Source: Cellvibrio sp. UBA7661
GTDB taxonomy: Bacteria; Pseudomonadota; Gammaproteobacteria; Pseudomonadales; Cellvibrionaceae
Length of the DNA: 64,000 nucleotides
Assembly (NCBI GenBank): GCA_002483365.1
Contig: DLHT01000019.1
Coordinates: 50,363 to 114,362, forward strand
Reading direction: 5' to 3'
In this document: positions 16,595 to 26,000 of the stretch, in pieces
Numbering within the stretch: the first letter of the stretch is position 1
How the letters are laid out: every line of letters begins with the position of its first letter
Position numbers and translations under genes: made by a program
The notes under the pieces: generated by a model
The model's input: the letters and a program-made list of their open reading frames with translations, nothing else
Told to the model about the DNA's origin: nothing
The model's database searches: none

Positions 16595-17908
16595 TTGTTT
16601 TTTGATCGCCCTGAATCAGGTGAACTGGCTGTGCTAGTTCACCTGAATTTATCTCACGGCCAAGAAGCCGAAGATCCCCGCGAATTTGAAGAGCTGGTTT
16701 TGTCTGCAGGCGGTGATCCTGTGGCTTTTTTAACTGGTTCCCGTATCACTCCTACTGCAAAATTTCTTATCAGTACCGGCAAGCTGCAAGAGCTGGCTGA
16801 TTTGGTCGCCGAACACAAAGCCGAGCTGGTGATTTTTAATCACACACTTACTCCGAGCCAGGAGCGTAATCTTGAGAAAGTTCTCCAGTGTCGCGTGCTT
16901 GATCGGACAGGATTGATATTGGATATTTTTGCCCAGCGTGCACGTACGTTCGAGGGCAAGTTACAAGTAGAGTTGGCGCAGTTGCGTCACACCGCAACAA
17001 GATTGATCCGCGGCTGGACCCACCTTGAACGGCAGAAGGGGGGGATTGGATTGCGTGGGCCGGGTGAAACGCAATTGGAAACGGATCGTCGTTTATTGCG
17101 CAACCGTATCGCTATGATCGAGCAGCGCTTGGAAAAAGTACGCTCACAACGAGAGCAGGGGCGTCGCTCGCGTCAGCGTGCTGCAATACCGACAGTATCG
17201 TTGGTTGGATATACCAACGCAGGAAAGTCTACGTTGTTTAATCGAATCACGGGCTCGGATGTTTATGCGATAGATAAGTTATTCGCAACGCTTGACCCCA
17301 CTATGCGTCGTATCGAGTTGGCTGATATAGGTGCAGTAGTTATGGCTGATACAGTAGGTTTCATCAGTCATTTACCTCATAAATTGGTCGAAGCTTTCCG
17401 GGCAACTCTGGAGGAAGCCAGTAACTCAACTTTACTTTTACATGTGATAGATTCCGCTGCCGAGGAGCGTATGCGCAATACCGAGCAAGTGGAGTTGGTA
17501 TTGGAAGAGATTGGTGCTGCAGATTTACCGCAATTGCGTGTGTACAACAAACTGGATCTGCTCACTGATACAGAGCCGCATATTGATCGCGATGAGGCAG
17601 GCAAACCAGTTGCGGTTTGGCTCTCAGCCCAAACCGGTGCGGGTTGTGAGTTGCTGGCAGCGGCCATCTCTGAGTTGCTGGGCAAAGAGGTCGTGCAAGG
17701 CCGGTTGGTTTTGACTCCCACCCAAGGGCGATTGCGCGCTATGCTCTACACCCAGCAAGCAGTACTGGATGAAGGGTATCGGGATGATGGATCCAGTTTG
17801 CTTCATATCCGTATACCCAAAAGTGATTTATTGAGAATTCTCAGTGCAGTTGCAATTGCTTTTGATGATTTACAGTGGGCTGACCAGACTCCAGTGTTGG
17901 ATCAATAG
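16595..17908 (+). CDS. hflX: GTPase HflX (TTG start)
   Basis: 437 residues. Ribosome-associated GTPase that splits stalled 70S ribosomes under stress. It has an N-terminal HflX domain, a coiled-coil region rich in Arg/Gln (~150-190), and a G domain with G1 GYTNAGKSTLFN, G3 DTVGFI and G4 NKLD. The conserved opening FFDRPESGELAVLVHL begins at the codon right after TTG 16595, and a GAGG at 16584-16587 lies 7 bases upstream, so TTG is the supported start; no in-frame ATG gives this N-terminus. It is 36 bases after hfq. Confidence 0.95.
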   Translation: MFFDRPESGELAVLVHLNLSHGQEAEDPREFEELVLSAGGDPVAFLTGSRITPTAKFLISTGKLQELADLVAEHKAELVIFNHTLTPSQERNLEKVLQCRVLDRTGLILDIFAQRARTFEGKLQVELAQLRHTATRLIRGWTHLERQKGGIGLRGPGETQLETDRRLLRNRIAMIEQRLEKVRSQREQGRRSRQRAAIPTVSLVGYTNAGKSTLFNRITGSDVYAIDKLFATLDPTMRRIELADIGAVVMADTVGFISHLPHKLVEAFRATLEEASNSTLLLHVIDSAAEERMRNTEQVELVLEEIGAADLPQLRVYNKLDLLTDTEPHIDRDEAGKPVAVWLSAQTGAGCELLAAAISELLGKEVVQGRLVLTPTQGRLRAMLYTQQAVLDEGYRDDGSSLLHIRIPKSDLLRILSAVAIAFDDLQWADQTPVLDQ

Positions 17909-17989
17909 TCAATTGATGAGAATTCGAGGGGAGTTGTAAATTGAATCATCGTCCCCAAGACAGCTTTACTTTCTACGTGGAGAAAAACT

Positions 17990-19120
17990 ATGGCCTGGAA
18001 TGAACCGGGAAAAGACAAAGACCCCTGGGGGGGGCGTGGTGGCAAGAATAATGATGGTCCACCAGACCTTGATGAGGCGTTCAGAAAATTGCAAGAAAAG
18101 CTGAACGGTATGTTTGGTGGAAATTCCGGCGGCGGTGGCAGAAGCTCCGGTAGCTTTGGTCCTTTGTTTGGGATTATTGCGGTGGTTGCTTTGGTTTTGT
18201 ATCTGGGTGCCGGTGTATATCAGGTGGATGCCAAAGAGCGCGCGGTGGTTCTGAAGTTTGGTGCCTTCTCGGAAATAAAAACTGAGGGCTTGAACTGGAA
18301 TGCGCCTTTTATCACTGAGGTGTACATAGTCAACGTAACTGGTGAGCGTCAGTATCCATCCCGCGGGCTTATGCTAACCGAAGATGAAAGTATTGTTGAG
18401 CTGCCAATCACTGTGCAATTCAACGTGTCTGATGTACGTGCCTACGTATTGAATGTGAAAGATCCTGAGATCAGTTTGCGTCATGCTACGGATTCTGCTG
18501 TGCGTCACGTGATTGGTTCCAGTGAATTGAATCAGGTCTTGTCTGAAGGTCGTCAAGCGATTGCTGCTGAAGTTAAGCAGCGTTTGCAGGCTTACATGGA
18601 CTCTTATGGTGCAGGTATTCAAGTAATCAATGTCAACATTCAGGATGCTCGTCCACCTGAAGAAGTGCGCTCCGCATTTGATGATGTGATCAGGGCAAAA
18701 GAGGATGAAGCACGCTTGAAAAATCAGGCACAAGCTTATGCGAATGGCATCATTCCTGAAGCGCGTGGCCGCGCTCAACGTATGCTTGAAGAGGCGGAAG
18801 CCTACAAGGCAGAAGTTGTTGCTCGCGCAGAGGGTGAATCTGACCGTTTTGAAAGCCTGCTGACTGAGTATAAGCGTGCTCCCGAAGTGACACGTCAACG
18901 GCTTTATCTGGAAACTGTAGAAAGTGTGATGAAAAATTCATCAAAAGTGATGGTTGATGTAGAGGGCGGCAATAATATGTTGTATCTGCCACTGGATCGT
19001 ATGGGTACCCGTTCCCCAGCAGTAGAGCCGCAAGCCCAAATGCCTGCAGAGAGCTATAACAGCAGGGCTACCCAGACTGTTGAGCCAACCAAGCCACTTG
19101 TTCGTCGGGAGATGCGCTAA
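17990..19120 (+). CDS. hflK: FtsH protease modulator HflK
   Basis: 376 residues. Forms with HflC the large membrane cage that encloses FtsH and controls its access to membrane substrates. The cytoplasmic N-terminus is short and Gly/Asp-rich (MAWNEPGKDKDPWGGRG), then one membrane helix (~57-77), a periplasmic SPFH/Band-7 domain (~78-255) and a helical coiled-coil part (KRAPEVTRQRLYLET). A GGAG box precedes the ATG. The stop overlaps hflC by one base (TAATG). Confidence 0.97.
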   Translation: MAWNEPGKDKDPWGGRGGKNNDGPPDLDEAFRKLQEKLNGMFGGNSGGGGRSSGSFGPLFGIIAVVALVLYLGAGVYQVDAKERAVVLKFGAFSEIKTEGLNWNAPFITEVYIVNVTGERQYPSRGLMLTEDESIVELPITVQFNVSDVRAYVLNVKDPEISLRHATDSAVRHVIGSSELNQVLSEGRQAIAAEVKQRLQAYMDSYGAGIQVINVNIQDARPPEEVRSAFDDVIRAKEDEARLKNQAQAYANGIIPEARGRAQRMLEEAEAYKAEVVARAEGESDRFESLLTEYKRAPEVTRQRLYLETVESVMKNSSKVMVDVEGGNNMLYLPLDRMGTRSPAVEPQAQMPAESYNSRATQTVEPTKPLVRREMR

Positions 19121-19992
19121 TGTCAACTAAAGGTTTTGCTTCATTAATTGCGTTGATAATCGTATTGCTGTTGGCATTTAACTCAATCTTTGTGGTTACA
19201 GAATATCAGCGCGCAATCAAGTTGGAGTTTGGTCGCTTGGTTGAGGCGGATATCAAGCCTGGGTTACATGTCAAAAAGCCTTGGGCCAAGGTGGCCAAGT
19301 TTGATGCGCGGATATTAACGGCAGATATGACACCCGAGAGCTTTTTTACCGTCGAAAATAAACGCCTGGTGGTTGATTCTTATATTAAGTGGCAGGTGAA
19401 AGATGTTGAAACCTACTACAAGGCAACCAACGGTGATGAGGCAACTGCTGAAAACCGTTTGGCTCAGCGCGTAGCAGATGGTTTGCGTAACCAGTTTGGT
19501 CGTCGTACTTTGCATGATGTTGTATCAGGTAAGCGCGATGAGCTGATGAGCGAAATTACTGCCAGTATCAATGTTGATGCAGTGAAGTTGCTGGGAATTG
19601 AAGTGAAAGATATTCGTGTCAAACGTATCGATTTCCCGCCAGAGGCGAGCCAATCTGTATTTGCCCGTATGGCTGCAGATCGTGAAAAAGAAGCGCGTGA
19701 ATACCGTTCGCAGGGTAAAGAGCAGGCTGAAGTCATCAGTGCAGATGCGGACAAGCAAGTTGCGGTGCTGGAAGCTAATGCTTATCGCGATGCAGAGCGC
19801 ATCCGCGGTGAAGGTGATGCGCTTGCTGCGGCTATTTTTGCTGAGGCTTACAATAAGGATCCTGAGTTTTACAGTTTTGTACGCAGCCTTAATGCTTATC
19901 GTCTGAGTTTCAATGGAAAAGAGGATTTGATGGTAGTTGACCCTAACAGTGATTTCTTCCGTTATTTGAAGGATCCGAAGGGTAAAAACTAG
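19120..19992 (+). CDS. hflC: FtsH protease modulator HflC
   Basis: 290 residues. Partner of HflK: an N-terminal membrane anchor (~5-25), an SPFH domain starting at the conserved VTEYQRAIKLEFGRLV, and a C-terminal helical region with AYNKDPEFYSFVRSLNAYR, the HflC signature. It is translationally coupled to hflK through the one-base overlap and is the last gene of this run; a hairpin follows 8 bases after the stop. Confidence 0.97.
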   Translation: MSTKGFASLIALIIVLLLAFNSIFVVTEYQRAIKLEFGRLVEADIKPGLHVKKPWAKVAKFDARILTADMTPESFFTVENKRLVVDSYIKWQVKDVETYYKATNGDEATAENRLAQRVADGLRNQFGRRTLHDVVSGKRDELMSEITASINVDAVKLLGIEVKDIRVKRIDFPPEASQSVFARMAADREKEAREYRSQGKEQAEVISADADKQVAVLEANAYRDAERIRGEGDALAAAIFAEAYNKDPEFYSFVRSLNAYRLSFNGKEDLMVVDPNSDFFRYLKDPKGKN

Positions 19993-19999
19993 GTAGCTA

Positions 20000-20020
20000 A
20001 TCGCCCGCATTGCGGGCGAT
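20000..20020 (+). terminator. Hairpin after hflC
   Basis: A 9-bp perfect stem (ATCGCCCGC / GCGGGCGAT) with a 3-base loop, 8 bases after the hflC stop, followed by GTTCTTTC. The T-run is imperfect, but the position suits the end of the hflX-hflK-hflC transcript. Confidence 0.6.
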
Positions 20021-20074
20021 GTTCTTTCATAGGGCATCTGTTTGCATTTGGCCTACAAATCCATCGGTAAACAG

Positions 20075-20083
20075 TGTTAAAAT
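20075..20083 (+). promoter_or_regulatory. Extended -10 promoter candidate upstream of hisZ
   Basis: TGTTAAAAT matches an extended -10 (TGnTAAAAT). Transcription would begin near 20090, at the base of the next hairpin, giving hisZ-purA their own promoter separate from hflKC. Confidence 0.4.
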
Positions 20084-20089
20084 GCCGCA

Positions 20090-20114
20090 ACCGAGCCAGG
20101 AGCTCGGTTTTTTT
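20090..20114 (+). terminator. Terminator/attenuator-like hairpin in the hisZ leader
   Basis: A 7-bp stem (ACCGAGC / GCTCGGT) with a 5-base loop and a seven-T run. It sits 58 bases before hisZ and about 90 bases after the hflC hairpin. It is either a second, stronger terminator for hflKC or, if the promoter at 20075 is real, a hairpin at the very start of the hisZ transcript. Confidence 0.65.
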
Positions 20115-20171
20115 ATGCGCGCTTGCTGGATAACCTGCATTTAACCCTGCATCTGGAACCTAGAGTCGCTT

Positions 20172-21344
20172 ATGACCTACGCTGATCGCTGGCTGTTGCC
20201 GGACGGAGTGGAAGAAATCCTTCCGGCCGAGGCCAAAGCCATAGATAGTTTGCGCCGCCGTTTGCTGGATTTGTACAGCACTTGGGGCTACGACATGGTG
20301 ATCCCACCATTACTTGAATACACTGACTCCCTGCTGATTGGCTTGGGACGTGATGTGGATTTATTGACCTTCAAAGTGACCGACCAACTCAGTGGTCGCA
20401 CTTTGGGTATCCGCGCGGATATCACCCCGCAAACAGCTCGTATGGATGCCCATAGTTTTGGCCGCAATTGTGCCAATCGTCTTTGTTATGCCGGACATGT
20501 TGTCCATACAAGACCAAAAAATCCGTTGGCGACGCGCACCCCAATTCAGGCCGGCCTCGAATTTTATGGTGAATCGGGTATTGCTGCTGACATCGAAGTG
20601 GTATCCCTACTGTTGGAGTCCTTGCTGGTTGCCGGACTACCCAGACTGCATATCGATTTGGGGCATGTCGGCATCTATCGCGCTATAGCCGTTGATGCCG
20701 GACTGACAAAAGATCAGGAAGATACCTTTTTTGAACTGTTGCAACGCAAAGCAAGTACAGAAATTCGTAGCTGGGTTGCGTCAAACATTTCGGATACAAC
20801 CAAAGCGCAGTTGTTTTTGGCTCTGCCTGGTTTGGCTGGTAACCGCAGTGTATTGAACAAGGCCCGTGAGCTATTTAATGGTGTCAAAGCTGCGCAAGCT
20901 GCAGTTGAGCAGCTTGATCAGGTTGCTACGGTTATCGAGCAGCGTTATCCATCGGTAGAATTCTATTTCGATTTGGGTGAGCTGCGCGGCTATCATTACC
21001 TGACCGGTTTGGTATTCGCTGCATTTGCCCCTGGTTATGGTAACCCCATCGCCAGCGGTGGCCGTTACGATCATATCGGTGAAGTGTTTGGGCGTGCGCG
21101 CCCGGCGACCGGCTTTGCGGTTGATATCACTGCTATTAGCAAATTGGGCTTGCTTTCCAAGTCGCCTGTTTCTGCCATTGCTGTGGTTGATACTGGTGAT
21201 GAATTGCAATGGCGAGCTATCCAAAAACTGAGGCAAGGCGGGCAGCGTGTTATTGCCGTTAGCTGCAATGAAGATCTTGCCGAGCTGGGATGCGATCGCC
21301 AGTTATTGTTAAAAGATGGCCAATATCAAGTCATCGAGCTTTAA
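20172..21344 (+). CDS. hisZ: ATP phosphoribosyltransferase regulatory subunit HisZ
   Basis: 390 residues. A catalytically inactive histidyl-tRNA-synthetase-like protein that pairs with short-form HisG in the first step of histidine synthesis. Class II synthetase features remain: LPDGVEEILPAEA opening, VIPPLLEYTDSLL (motif 1 region), GIRADITPQTARMDA (motif 2 region) and GGRYDHIGEVFGRARPATGFAVDI (motif 3 region). The length and the lack of an anticodon-binding domain separate it from HisS. It precedes purA, the usual order in pseudomonads and relatives. Confidence 0.95.
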   Translation: MTYADRWLLPDGVEEILPAEAKAIDSLRRRLLDLYSTWGYDMVIPPLLEYTDSLLIGLGRDVDLLTFKVTDQLSGRTLGIRADITPQTARMDAHSFGRNCANRLCYAGHVVHTRPKNPLATRTPIQAGLEFYGESGIAADIEVVSLLLESLLVAGLPRLHIDLGHVGIYRAIAVDAGLTKDQEDTFFELLQRKASTEIRSWVASNISDTTKAQLFLALPGLAGNRSVLNKARELFNGVKAAQAAVEQLDQVATVIEQRYPSVEFYFDLGELRGYHYLTGLVFAAFAPGYGNPIASGGRYDHIGEVFGRARPATGFAVDITAISKLGLLSKSPVSAIAVVDTGDELQWRAIQKLRQGGQRVIAVSCNEDLAELGCDRQLLLKDGQYQVIEL

Positions 21345-21388
21345 TCAAACCGTTTTCTTTTTATCAAGCAAAGAGAGTTAAACCAGTC

Positions 21389-22687
21389 ATGGGCAAGAAC
21401 GTCGTGGTATTGGGCACCCAATGGGGTGACGAAGGCAAGGGTAAGATCGTAGATTTGTTGACAGATCAGGTCTCCCTGGTGACACGCTTTCAAGGTGGTC
21501 ACAATGCGGGTCATACCCTGGTGATCGACGGTAAAAAGACTGTCCTTCACCTGATTCCATCAGGCATTTTGCGCGAAGGCGTAACCTGTTTGATTGGGAA
21601 TGGGGTGGTGTTATCGCCTGAAGCCCTACTCAAGGAAATTGCAGGTCTTGAAGCAAATGGTGTAGCGGTGCGCCAGAATCTGCGCCTGTCACCGGCTTGC
21701 CCCCTTATTCTTCCCTATCATGTTGCGCTTGATCAGGCGCGTGAGTTGGCTCGTGGCGATGCTAAAATTGGCACCACCGGCCGCGGCATAGGTCCAGCCT
21801 ATGAAGACAAGGTTGCCCGTCGGGGCTTGCGCCTTGGTGACTTGGCTGATTTGAAAAGTTTCGCGGTTAAGCTGAAAGACATCCTGTCTTACCACAACTT
21901 TGTGTTAACTAATTATTTCAAAGTAGAAGCTGTTGATTTCGATAAGGTGATGACTGATTGCAAAGCCTGGGCAGAGCAATTGTTGCCCATGATGGCGGAT
22001 GTCACTGAGCAGTTACATACTGCCCGCGAGAACGGCGAGAGCATTTTGTTTGAAGGTGCCCAAGGTTCTCTGTTGGATATCGATCATGGTACATATCCGT
22101 TCGTGACCTCATCAAACACAACAGCTGGTGGTACAGCGACTGGCTCAGGTTTTGGTCCGCTTTATCTCGATTATGTGTTGGGTATTACCAAGGCTTATAC
22201 CACCCGCGTAGGCTCGGGTCCTTTCCCGACCGAACTGGATTGTGAAATTGGCGAATATCTTGGCAAGAAAGGTCATGAGTTTGGGGCAACAACCGGCCGC
22301 AAGCGCCGCTGTGGCTGGTTTGATGCCGTTGCTGTACGTCACGCTAACCGCATCAACAGTGTCACAGGTATTTGTTTGACCAAGCTGGATGTGCTGGATG
22401 GCTTGGAAACGGTCAAAATCTGTATCGGATATCAGGATGCTGCAGGCAAGCCTGTTGTTGGCATGCCTTATGATGCTGATGGTTGGGCAGGAATCAAACC
22501 TATATACGAAGAAATGCCCGGTTGGAGCGAATCTACCGTAGGTGCCCAGTCATTGGATGCGCTGCCAGCTAATGCTCGTGCTTATATCCGCCGTTTGGAA
22601 GAGTTGATTAAAGCGCCGATTGATATCATTTCTACCGGTCCGGATCGGGTTGAAACGATTGTTTTACGCCATCCGTTCTCTGCTTAA
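21389..22687 (+). CDS. purA: Adenylosuccinate synthetase
   Basis: 432 residues. Converts IMP and aspartate to adenylosuccinate using GTP, the first committed step to AMP. The N-terminal loop GTQWGDEGKGKIVDLL with the catalytic Asp, the HNAGHT loop with the catalytic His, and the IGTTGRGIGPAYEDKVARRG and GATTGRKRRCGWFD segments are all present. ATG 21389 is chosen because it gives the universal MGKNVVVLG start and follows an AAGAGAG box; the frame stays open upstream into hisZ. A good terminator follows. Confidence 0.98.
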   Translation: MGKNVVVLGTQWGDEGKGKIVDLLTDQVSLVTRFQGGHNAGHTLVIDGKKTVLHLIPSGILREGVTCLIGNGVVLSPEALLKEIAGLEANGVAVRQNLRLSPACPLILPYHVALDQARELARGDAKIGTTGRGIGPAYEDKVARRGLRLGDLADLKSFAVKLKDILSYHNFVLTNYFKVEAVDFDKVMTDCKAWAEQLLPMMADVTEQLHTARENGESILFEGAQGSLLDIDHGTYPFVTSSNTTAGGTATGSGFGPLYLDYVLGITKAYTTRVGSGPFPTELDCEIGEYLGKKGHEFGATTGRKRRCGWFDAVAVRHANRINSVTGICLTKLDVLDGLETVKICIGYQDAAGKPVVGMPYDADGWAGIKPIYEEMPGWSESTVGAQSLDALPANARAYIRRLEELIKAPIDIISTGPDRVETIVLRHPFSA

Positions 22688-22710
22688 ATAGCAGCCTTCT
22701 GCCCCTCCCT

Positions 22711-22740
22711 AAAAGCCCGCTTCTGATAGCGGGCTTTTTT
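22711..22740 (+). terminator. Rho-independent terminator after purA
   Basis: AAAAGCCCGC / GCGGGCTTTT stem with an 8-base loop and a T6 tail, 24 bases after the purA stop. Confidence 0.9.
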
Positions 22741-22786
22741 ATTTACAAAATCTTCGCTCATCATTGAAGTCACAATTTGCTTTTGA

Positions 22787-22802
22787 TTGATAGCGCTATC
22801 AA
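22787..22802. promoter_or_regulatory. LacI-family-type operator upstream of TBDR 1
   Basis: A perfect 16-bp palindrome, TTGATAGCGCTATCAA, with the central GCGC usual for LacI/GalR-family operators. It lies 60 bases before the best promoter for the TBDR operon. The 22688-23034 gap (about 350 bases) otherwise holds the purA terminator and that promoter; I see no credible gene in it. Confidence 0.6.
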
Positions 22803-22861
22803 ACATTGCTGCTTTTTATCAAAACATAAGCAAATTGTATGTTATTTATCTTATTGTCAAA

Positions 22862-22889
22862 TTGACTTAACCGGTTACATTCGCATAAT
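22862..22889 (+). promoter_or_regulatory. Promoter candidate for the TBDR 1-halogenase operon
   Basis: TTGACT and CATAAT separated by 16 bases. A second, 10-bp palindrome TAACCGGTTA (22868-22877) fills the spacer right after the -35 box, so a bound regulator would block polymerase. It leaves a leader of about 140 bases before the start codon. Confidence 0.5.
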
Positions 22890-23034
22890 ATTAGGCGATC
22901 CTAGGTATGAATCGCATAAAAGTATCGGGATAGGGTTGGTATTTAAATCCTTGATTTACAAGTTTTAAGTTTGACTGCCCGCAATAGGCATATAACAAAG
23001 TTACCTAATCATAAATTTAACAAAGGGGTTGGCC

Positions 23035-26000
23035 ATGGTTTTTAATAAAAATCACAAGACCGAACAGCAAGCGATAAAATTCAAAAAATCCATGTTGGCG
23101 ATGTGCATAATGGCGTTGAGTGCGCCCACTTTTGCACAAAATGACAGCGCTGCACCGGAGAGGGAAGAAGTCGAGGAGATGGTCGTTACCGGTATGCGTC
23201 AAGCACTGAGTACCGCCCAGGACATCAAACAAAATGCAGATACCGTAGTTGACTCAATTACTGCAAAAGATCTGGGATCTTTCCCTGATAAATCAGTAGG
23301 CGAGGCCTTACAGCGCGTTGCGGGGATATCCGTCAGCCGTTTTGCTGCGCCATCTGATACATCGCACTTCTCGGCAGAACCTGCCGGAGTGGTAGTTCGT
23401 GGCTTACAGCAAGTCCGTTCCGAATTTAACGGGCGCGATTCTTTCAGCGCCAATGCTTCACGTGGATTGAGTTGGGGTGATGTATCGCCCGAACTGATGT
23501 CTGGTGTTGATACCTACAAAAACCAGACTGCAGAGTTAATTGAAGGTGGTATCGCCGGTACCATTAACCTGCGTACCCGTCTTCCTTTTGATCAGGAAGG
23601 CGACCTGAAAGCCGTTACGCTCAACTACAACTACGGCGATCTGTCTAAAGAATACACTCCTGAGGTTTCCGCGCTTTACAGCACCCGTTGGGATACCTCT
23701 GCCGGTGAATTCGGGATTTTGGGCAACATTGCGATGTCCCAAATCGAAACGGCTTCACAGGGCGTCCAGTTGTTCCGTATTAACCGTTTCCGCGATACTT
23801 TCGGTGCCGATGCACCATCGTTGACCTACATTCCTGATGGTGTTTATTTCCGCGATATCACTTATGACCGCGACCGCCAAGGGATTGCGCTGGCTGCGCA
23901 ATGGAAAGATCACGATGGCAAATACGAAGTCGCTTTCCAATACAATCGCTCCGAATACGAAAACAGCATGGAAGAGTATGTTGTTGCTACCGATATGGGT
24001 AATGCCTCGTTTGGCCAGAGCGTATTCTGGGAAGTTGAGGCGGGCAGCGACAAGATCCCTCTTCCTGCTGATGGTTCAGACCCATTCACGTTCGATGAAA
24101 GAGGCATGTTCCAGACCGGCGTACTGACCGCCCAACATGGTTGGTGGGGTGGCAGCAATGAAGAGTCCAAGCAGTTCGCGACTATGGCGAGCGGCTTGCC
24201 TTTGACCAATGTGTGTTTTGCCTGGAACGGTTGTACCGATGGCCCTGAGCCGGTTAACAGAGGTATGGGTATCCTGAGCACCACCCGCGCATCTGCCAGC
24301 AAAAACATGACCCAGGATTTTGGTGTCAATGTGAAGTGGGAACCAACCGATACGTTGCACGCTGTGTTCGATGTGCACTACGTAGACTCCACTGTTGATG
24401 GTTACGACATCAGTACCGACAACAAGAGCTTTGCAACCGCCGCTGTTGATTTAAGAGGCGTGCCTTCTTTGACGCTCTCAGCTCCGCCAAACCAAAACCT
24501 GAGTTCAGCGCTGTGGTCTGATCCTAACAACTATTACCTCGCCAATATCATGGATCACTATGAAGCAAGTGAGGGTGACGAGTTTGCCTTCAAGACTGCA
24601 TTCAAGTTAGACATTGATTCCGGCTGGGTTGATTCGTTGAAATTTGGTTACCGTTTTGCTGATCGTGAACAGCAGATCAGAAATGCGGGTTACAACTGGA
24701 ACGGTGTTTCCAACACCTGGACCAGTGGTGCCAGTGCCAGCTGGTTTAACTTGGATAGCGGTCCTAATGCCACAACGGGCTTTAAGGGCTATCCGGATGT
24801 ATTCAGAACCAAAGAATTTGACGCAGGTGTAGGCACTCTTGCTACATCCGGTGGCAATATGGAATTTGTGTTTGCGGATGCAAAACTGCTGCAAGACCGC
24901 AAAGGCTGGGCGTCTTTGATGTCGAAAGATGCGCTGGGTATTCCAGATGGTTTTAATGGCTGGAACCCGATTTGTTCCGGCAAAGGTGATCGCAGTGATG
25001 AAGTTGACGGCACCTGCTTCGAACCAGCCGATATGGTGGATATCACCGAAGTGTCGAACGCTTTCTATGTGCAATTGCATTTTGGCGGCGATAATTTAAA
25101 TCTCTTCGGCAAACCTATTACTGGTAACGTTGGTGTTCGCTATGTTGAGACCGAAGTGGAAAGCTCGGGCGGGATCAAGCTTCCGCAATTTACTGAAGCC
25201 GATCTGAAAGATGAACCGGTTGTCTCCGAGAACCCTGCGGAAACTCCACCAGTACCTTATACGCTGGGGCATTATTTATCGGCTGCGGATAAGGCCTACG
25301 CAAACGGTGCCAACATCCTTTCAAGCGCCACCACTACGCATCACAATGCATTGCCGAGCTTGAACATCAAGTATGAGCTCAACGATGAAATGTTAATGCG
25401 TTTGGCGATATCGCGTGCAATGGCGCGCCCTGATATCGGCAATATGCGTAATTACATTTCAATCAGCAAAACCGCTCCTTCAATTTCATCTGCAACAGAT
25501 CCGCTGTGGATTAAAGATGCAAGTGGAAATATTACCGGTGCTGAAATCGTTTATACCGCGGATGCGCAAAACCCCTATCTGAAGCCAATCATTGCTGACC
25601 AGATTGATTTGACCTTTGAATATTATTTTGCGGCGGTGGGATCATTTACCGCTACAGCTTTTGCAAAAGAGTTTAAAGATTACATTCAATTCTCACGTTA
25701 CAACCGTGAAATCACCAGCAACGGTATAACCAATACGGTTGAGGTGCGTGGCCCGGTGAATGGTGAAGGTGCAAAAATCAGCGGTCTTGAATTTGCATTC
25801 CAACGCTTCTTCGATTTTATGCCAGAACCATTTGATGGATTCGGTGTGCAAGCAAACTACACCTATCTGAAAAACGATGGTATTACCAATACCGGTATCA
25901 AAAACGATACATCCAACCCGGATGCAATTTCAGGACAAGCACCTGATAGCGTTAAGGTAGATCGTTTGGAAGGTCTGTCGGATCACACAGCCAACTTCGT

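Noticed and set aside
22777..22968. 63-codon open frame between purA and TBDR 1
   Set aside because: It overlaps the operator and promoter, has no ribosome-binding site and no recognisable features.
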